Positions 6,972 through 8,123 of a DNA stretch of 8,123 nt are shown here, piece by piece; positions within the stretch are counted from its first letter, which is position 1; the number at the start of each line of letters is the position of its first letter. The position numbers and the translations under genes were made by a program. The DNA comes from JAABRE01 sp964413275. Lineage in GTDB: Bacteria > Cyanobacteriota > Cyanobacteriia > Cyanobacteriales > JAABRE01. The notes beneath the pieces were generated by a model. The model worked only from the letters and a program-made list of their open reading frames with translations. It made no database searches and was not told where the DNA came from. The stretch covers positions 1 through 8,123 of the forward strand of contig CAYPSO010000156.1 in NCBI GenBank assembly GCA_964413275.1. Direction: 5' to 3'.

Positions 6972-7001
6972 TGAGACAGTAATAAGAGGGTAAAAAAAAT
7001 C

Positions 7002-7184
7002 TTGTATATGATTACTACCTTTTCGACAAATCAGGCATTTGGAATCTTAATTGAAGCAGATATTGATATAGTAACTGCTGAAGAAAAAATTTCTTTCTTC
7101 AGAGAAAATATCAACAATTCTAGTCAAACACTAAGCTATCAAATTGATGAACTGAATTATTTGGTTATTGGTGTTCACGAGTAA
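7002..7184 (+). CDS. Small protein of unknown function, possibly the truncated N-terminal half of a split gene
   Basis: Fifty-eight residues from the ATG at 7008, or 60 from the TTG at 7002. A purine-rich AGAGGG (6985-6990) lies 11 bases before the TTG and 17 before the ATG, so the start is unsettled. The protein looks real: FSTNQAFGILIEADIDIVTAEEKISFFRENI followed by SYQIDELNYLVIGVHE reads as soluble and helical. I do not recognise the family. The stop codon lies inside the first GAGTAAT heptamer of an adjoining repeat, so the C-terminus is set by that repeat. A helical, gene-like fragment follows the repeats in another frame at 7385-7498. Joining the two would give a protein of about 95 residues. 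It is therefore either a short complete protein or the front of an interrupted gene. Confidence 0.55.
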   Translation: MYMITTFSTNQAFGILIEADIDIVTAEEKISFFRENINNSSQTLSYQIDELNYLVIGVHE

Positions 7185-7213
7185 TGAGTAGTGAGTAATG
7201 AGTAATGAGTAAT
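7179..7213 (+). repeat. Five tandem heptamers, unit GAGTAAT
   Basis: Five uninterrupted units; the second is GAGTAGT, the other four are identical. This resembles the short tandemly repeated heptanucleotides (STRR) known from cyanobacteria. The first unit supplies the stop codon of the small upstream gene. Inverted copies occur at 7308-7331. Confidence 0.85.
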
Positions 7214-7214
7214 A

Positions 7215-7234
7215 CCTCTGCCTGAAGTCAGAGG
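7215..7234. repeat. Hairpin CCTCTG/CAGAGG
   Basis: Six-base perfect arms (7215-7220 and 7229-7234) with an eight-base loop, directly after the heptamer array. It is not followed by a T run, so it is unlikely to be a terminator. Confidence 0.6.
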
Positions 7235-7266
7235 ATTCAATTATTGAATTATATTTTTAGCTTTTT

Positions 7267-7280
7267 CCTCATGAATGAGG
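7267..7280. repeat. Hairpin CCTCAT-ga-ATGAGG
   Basis: Perfect six-base arms with a two-base loop. It is immediately followed by AGGCTTTAGACC, a kind of sequence seen near ends of IS200/IS605-type elements; that comparison is from memory and uncertain. Confidence 0.55.
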
Positions 7281-7295
7281 AGGCTTTAGACCAAA

Positions 7296-7342
7296 CTTCG
7301 GGCTTTCACTCATTACTTATTACTCATTACTTCAGCCCGAAG
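7296..7342. repeat. Nine-base-pair hairpin enclosing inverted heptamers
   Basis: CTTCGGGCT (7296-7304) pairs perfectly with AGCCCGAAG (7334-7342). Flanking CCAA (7291-7294) and TTGG (7346-7349) can extend the stem across a small bulge. The 29-base loop contains three ATTACT-type units at 7308-7331, the reverse complement of the heptamers at 7179-7213. The same repeat thus occurs in both orientations about 100 bases apart. Confidence 0.75.
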
Positions 7343-7384
7343 GGCTTGGTAATTTATTTGAACAAAAAAGTTTGTCTTAGCAGT

Positions 7385-7498
7385 TTTTTGCAATTAGATG
7401 CAGAAATAAACAACTATTCAACTATTAATGCTCAAGAAATTAAAAAATTGGGACATCGTTATCTGAAAATTGCCCAACAAATATTGCCGGTTTTTTAA
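7385..7498 (+). pseudogene. Possible C-terminal fragment of the interrupted small gene
   Basis: In this frame 37 codons give FLQLDAEINNYSTI followed by NAQEIKKLGHRYLKIAQQILPVF, then a stop. The composition is that of a soluble helical protein. The frame technically opens at a TTG at 7244, but the residues before about 7380 are translated repeat and hairpin sequence with no ribosome binding site. The fragment would follow naturally after the ...NYLVIGVHE end of the small gene at 7002-7184, which is in a different frame on the other side of the repeats. I read it as the displaced tail of that gene; it could also be a relic of an unrelated gene. The family is not recognised. Confidence 0.4.
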
Positions 7499-7509
7499 CT
7501 AAAACAGAA

Positions 7510-7815
7510 TTAGAAATCCAAAAACTTGTCTGATTCCTCAACCATAAAAAAGTTTTCATCATCCTCATCAATTACTTCTATTTTTGGCTGAATTTCTTCA
7601 TTGAGTTCAATGAACTCTTGTTCTTCCTTAATTCCCGACAAATTTCCTACCAAATTATTCACAATTTCTCGTTGCTGTTCTGGGGAGATTTTTTTACCTT
7701 CGCCCTCAGCATAAACCAAAGTTACTTCCAAATTCGTATCTTTAAATTCGACTGGTATTGAAATATTTAGAATGCCATCAGAACCAACGTGAGCTTTTAG
7801 AACTACTGTTTCCAT
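7510..7815 (-). CDS. AbrB/VapB-like antitoxin-type small protein without visible toxin
   Basis: Protein of 101 residues. The N-terminal part, VVLKAHVGSDGIL then IPVEFKDTNLEVTLVY (4-35), resembles the short beta-rich domain of cyanobacterial antitoxin-like proteins often found with PIN-domain toxins; this is from memory. Residues 43-62 (ISPEQQREIVNNLVGNLSGI) are like the usual linker helix. The remaining ~40 residues are an acidic tail (VIDEDDENFFMVEESDKFLDF) that could bind a partner or mimic nucleic acid. ATG at 7815 has GAGG (7824-7827) eight bases upstream. A toxin would be expected just downstream at lower coordinates, but there the plus-strand fragment ends convergently only 11 bases away, so the gene looks orphaned. 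It follows the partial membrane-protein gene by 27 bases and may be co-transcribed with it. Confidence 0.6.
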   Translation of the reverse strand: METVVLKAHVGSDGILNISIPVEFKDTNLEVTLVYAEGEGKKISPEQQREIVNNLVGNLSGIKEEQEFIELNEEIQPKIEVIDEDDENFFMVEESDKFLDF

Positions 7816-7842
7816 AATTTTTTCCTCATTACTATTTTTTGA

Positions 7843-8123
7843 TTAATCCTCAGATTTATATTGTTGCTCTAACAAATCACTTTCTGTTTGATAGACAACA
7901 TCTTTATTAGTAAAAACTTTCTTGAAAGCAAAACTACGAGCATATTCTAATTTCTGCTTAATTTTATCAGTTAAAGTATCTAACAATGAAGCTCTAGAAG
8001 CTCTTTTATTATTTCTTTTTTTGATTTTTCTGTTCTTGAATTTAAGCCAAATATACCGTATTAAAGGAATAGGAAGAAGAAAAGCACTGTATGTTAATAA
8101 AACCCAATAAACTGAATTGGTAA
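7843..8123 (-). CDS. C-terminal end of an unrecognised membrane protein (runs off right edge)
   Basis: An open frame on the minus strand enters at the right edge (first full codon at 8121) and stops at 7843-7845, giving 92 visible residues. The first ~25 are a probable transmembrane helix (VYWVLLTYSAFLLPIPLIRY). A very basic stretch follows (KFKNRKIKKRNNKRASRAS), as expected on the cytoplasmic side by the positive-inside rule. A soluble, partly helical tail ends in LLEQQYKSED. No start codon is in the window and no family is recognised. It lies 27 bases before the antitoxin-like gene on the same strand. It is called a gene because the frame is open to the edge, has gene-like composition and abuts a same-strand gene with a good ribosome binding site. 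Confidence 0.55.
   Translation of the reverse strand, partial: TNSVYWVLLTYSAFLLPIPLIRYIWLKFKNRKIKKRNNKRASRASLLDTLTDKIKQKLEYARSFAFKKVFTNKDVVYQTESDLLEQQYKSED

Larger units (their letters stand above)
7179..7349. mobile_element. MITE-like, non-coding repeat and hairpin insertion
   Basis: A structured stretch with no plausible gene, bounded on the left by the direct heptamers and on the right by a long hairpin. In order it holds: the heptamers (7179-7213); hairpin CCTCTG/CAGAGG (7215-7234); the near-perfect palindrome ATTCAAT-t-ATTGAAT (7235-7249); hairpin CCTCAT-ga-ATGAGG (7267-7280); and a 9-bp hairpin (7296-7342) with inverted heptamers in its loop. Subterminal hairpins with no coding capacity are typical of non-autonomous elements, including those derived from IS200/IS605. 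No transposase and no target duplication is visible. The boundaries are approximate and the right end may extend to about 7384. Confidence 0.45.

Noticed and set aside
7179..7331. CRISPR array
   Set aside because: The repeats are seven-base units in direct tandem with no spacers.
7296..7342. Intrinsic terminator for either flanking gene
   Set aside because: The 29-base loop is too long and there is no T run directly after the stem on either strand.
7922..8110. Plus-strand open frame of 62 codons, Leu/Phe-rich
   Set aside because: Antisense to the partial membrane-protein gene, which has a plausible transmembrane-then-basic layout and adjoins a same-strand gene.

Overview
The window is AT-rich. 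It carries six copies of the octamer GCGATCGC (HIP1, the highly iterated palindrome typical of cyanobacterial genomes), all within 473-5121. With several cyanobacterial-style small proteins, this points to an AT-rich cyanobacterium. The genus is not determinable from the sequence.

Layout, read mainly on the minus strand from high to low coordinates. At the right edge is the C-terminal end of an unrecognised membrane protein (7843-8123), followed by a 101-residue protein with an AbrB/VapB-like antitoxin N-terminus (7510-7815). On the plus strand, 7008-7498 holds a small unknown gene. It appears to be interrupted by a repeat-rich, MITE-like insertion made of GAGTAAT heptamers, inverted copies of them and four hairpins. 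Divergently from that gene runs a DUF488 gene (6314-6913). Next comes a toxin-antitoxin pair with a PemK/MazF-type toxin (antitoxin 6014-6229, toxin 5695-6027). Last is a three-gene unit: an 80-residue ribbon-helix-helix-like protein (5365-5607), a 1133-residue PLD nuclease-SNF2 helicase fusion (1936-5337), and an Eco57I-like adenine-specific DNA methyltransferase (1-1923). The methyltransferase runs off the left edge before its NPPY motif.

Taken together this looks like a defence island. The methyltransferase presumably marks host DNA. The helicase carries a single HxK/GSSN phospholipase-D catalytic site and would translocate on and cut unmarked DNA. The ribbon-helix-helix protein has its own strong promoter and a perfect inverted repeat over the predicted transcription start, so it is a good candidate autoregulator, perhaps of the whole restriction-modification unit. 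The toxin-antitoxin pair and the DUF488 gene are common kinds of neighbour for such systems. Whether they work with it cannot be told from sequence alone.

The most unusual parts are the compact nuclease-helicase fusion paired with a methyltransferase, the operator-like palindrome in front of the small regulator, and the small gene that seems split by the heptamer-repeat element.
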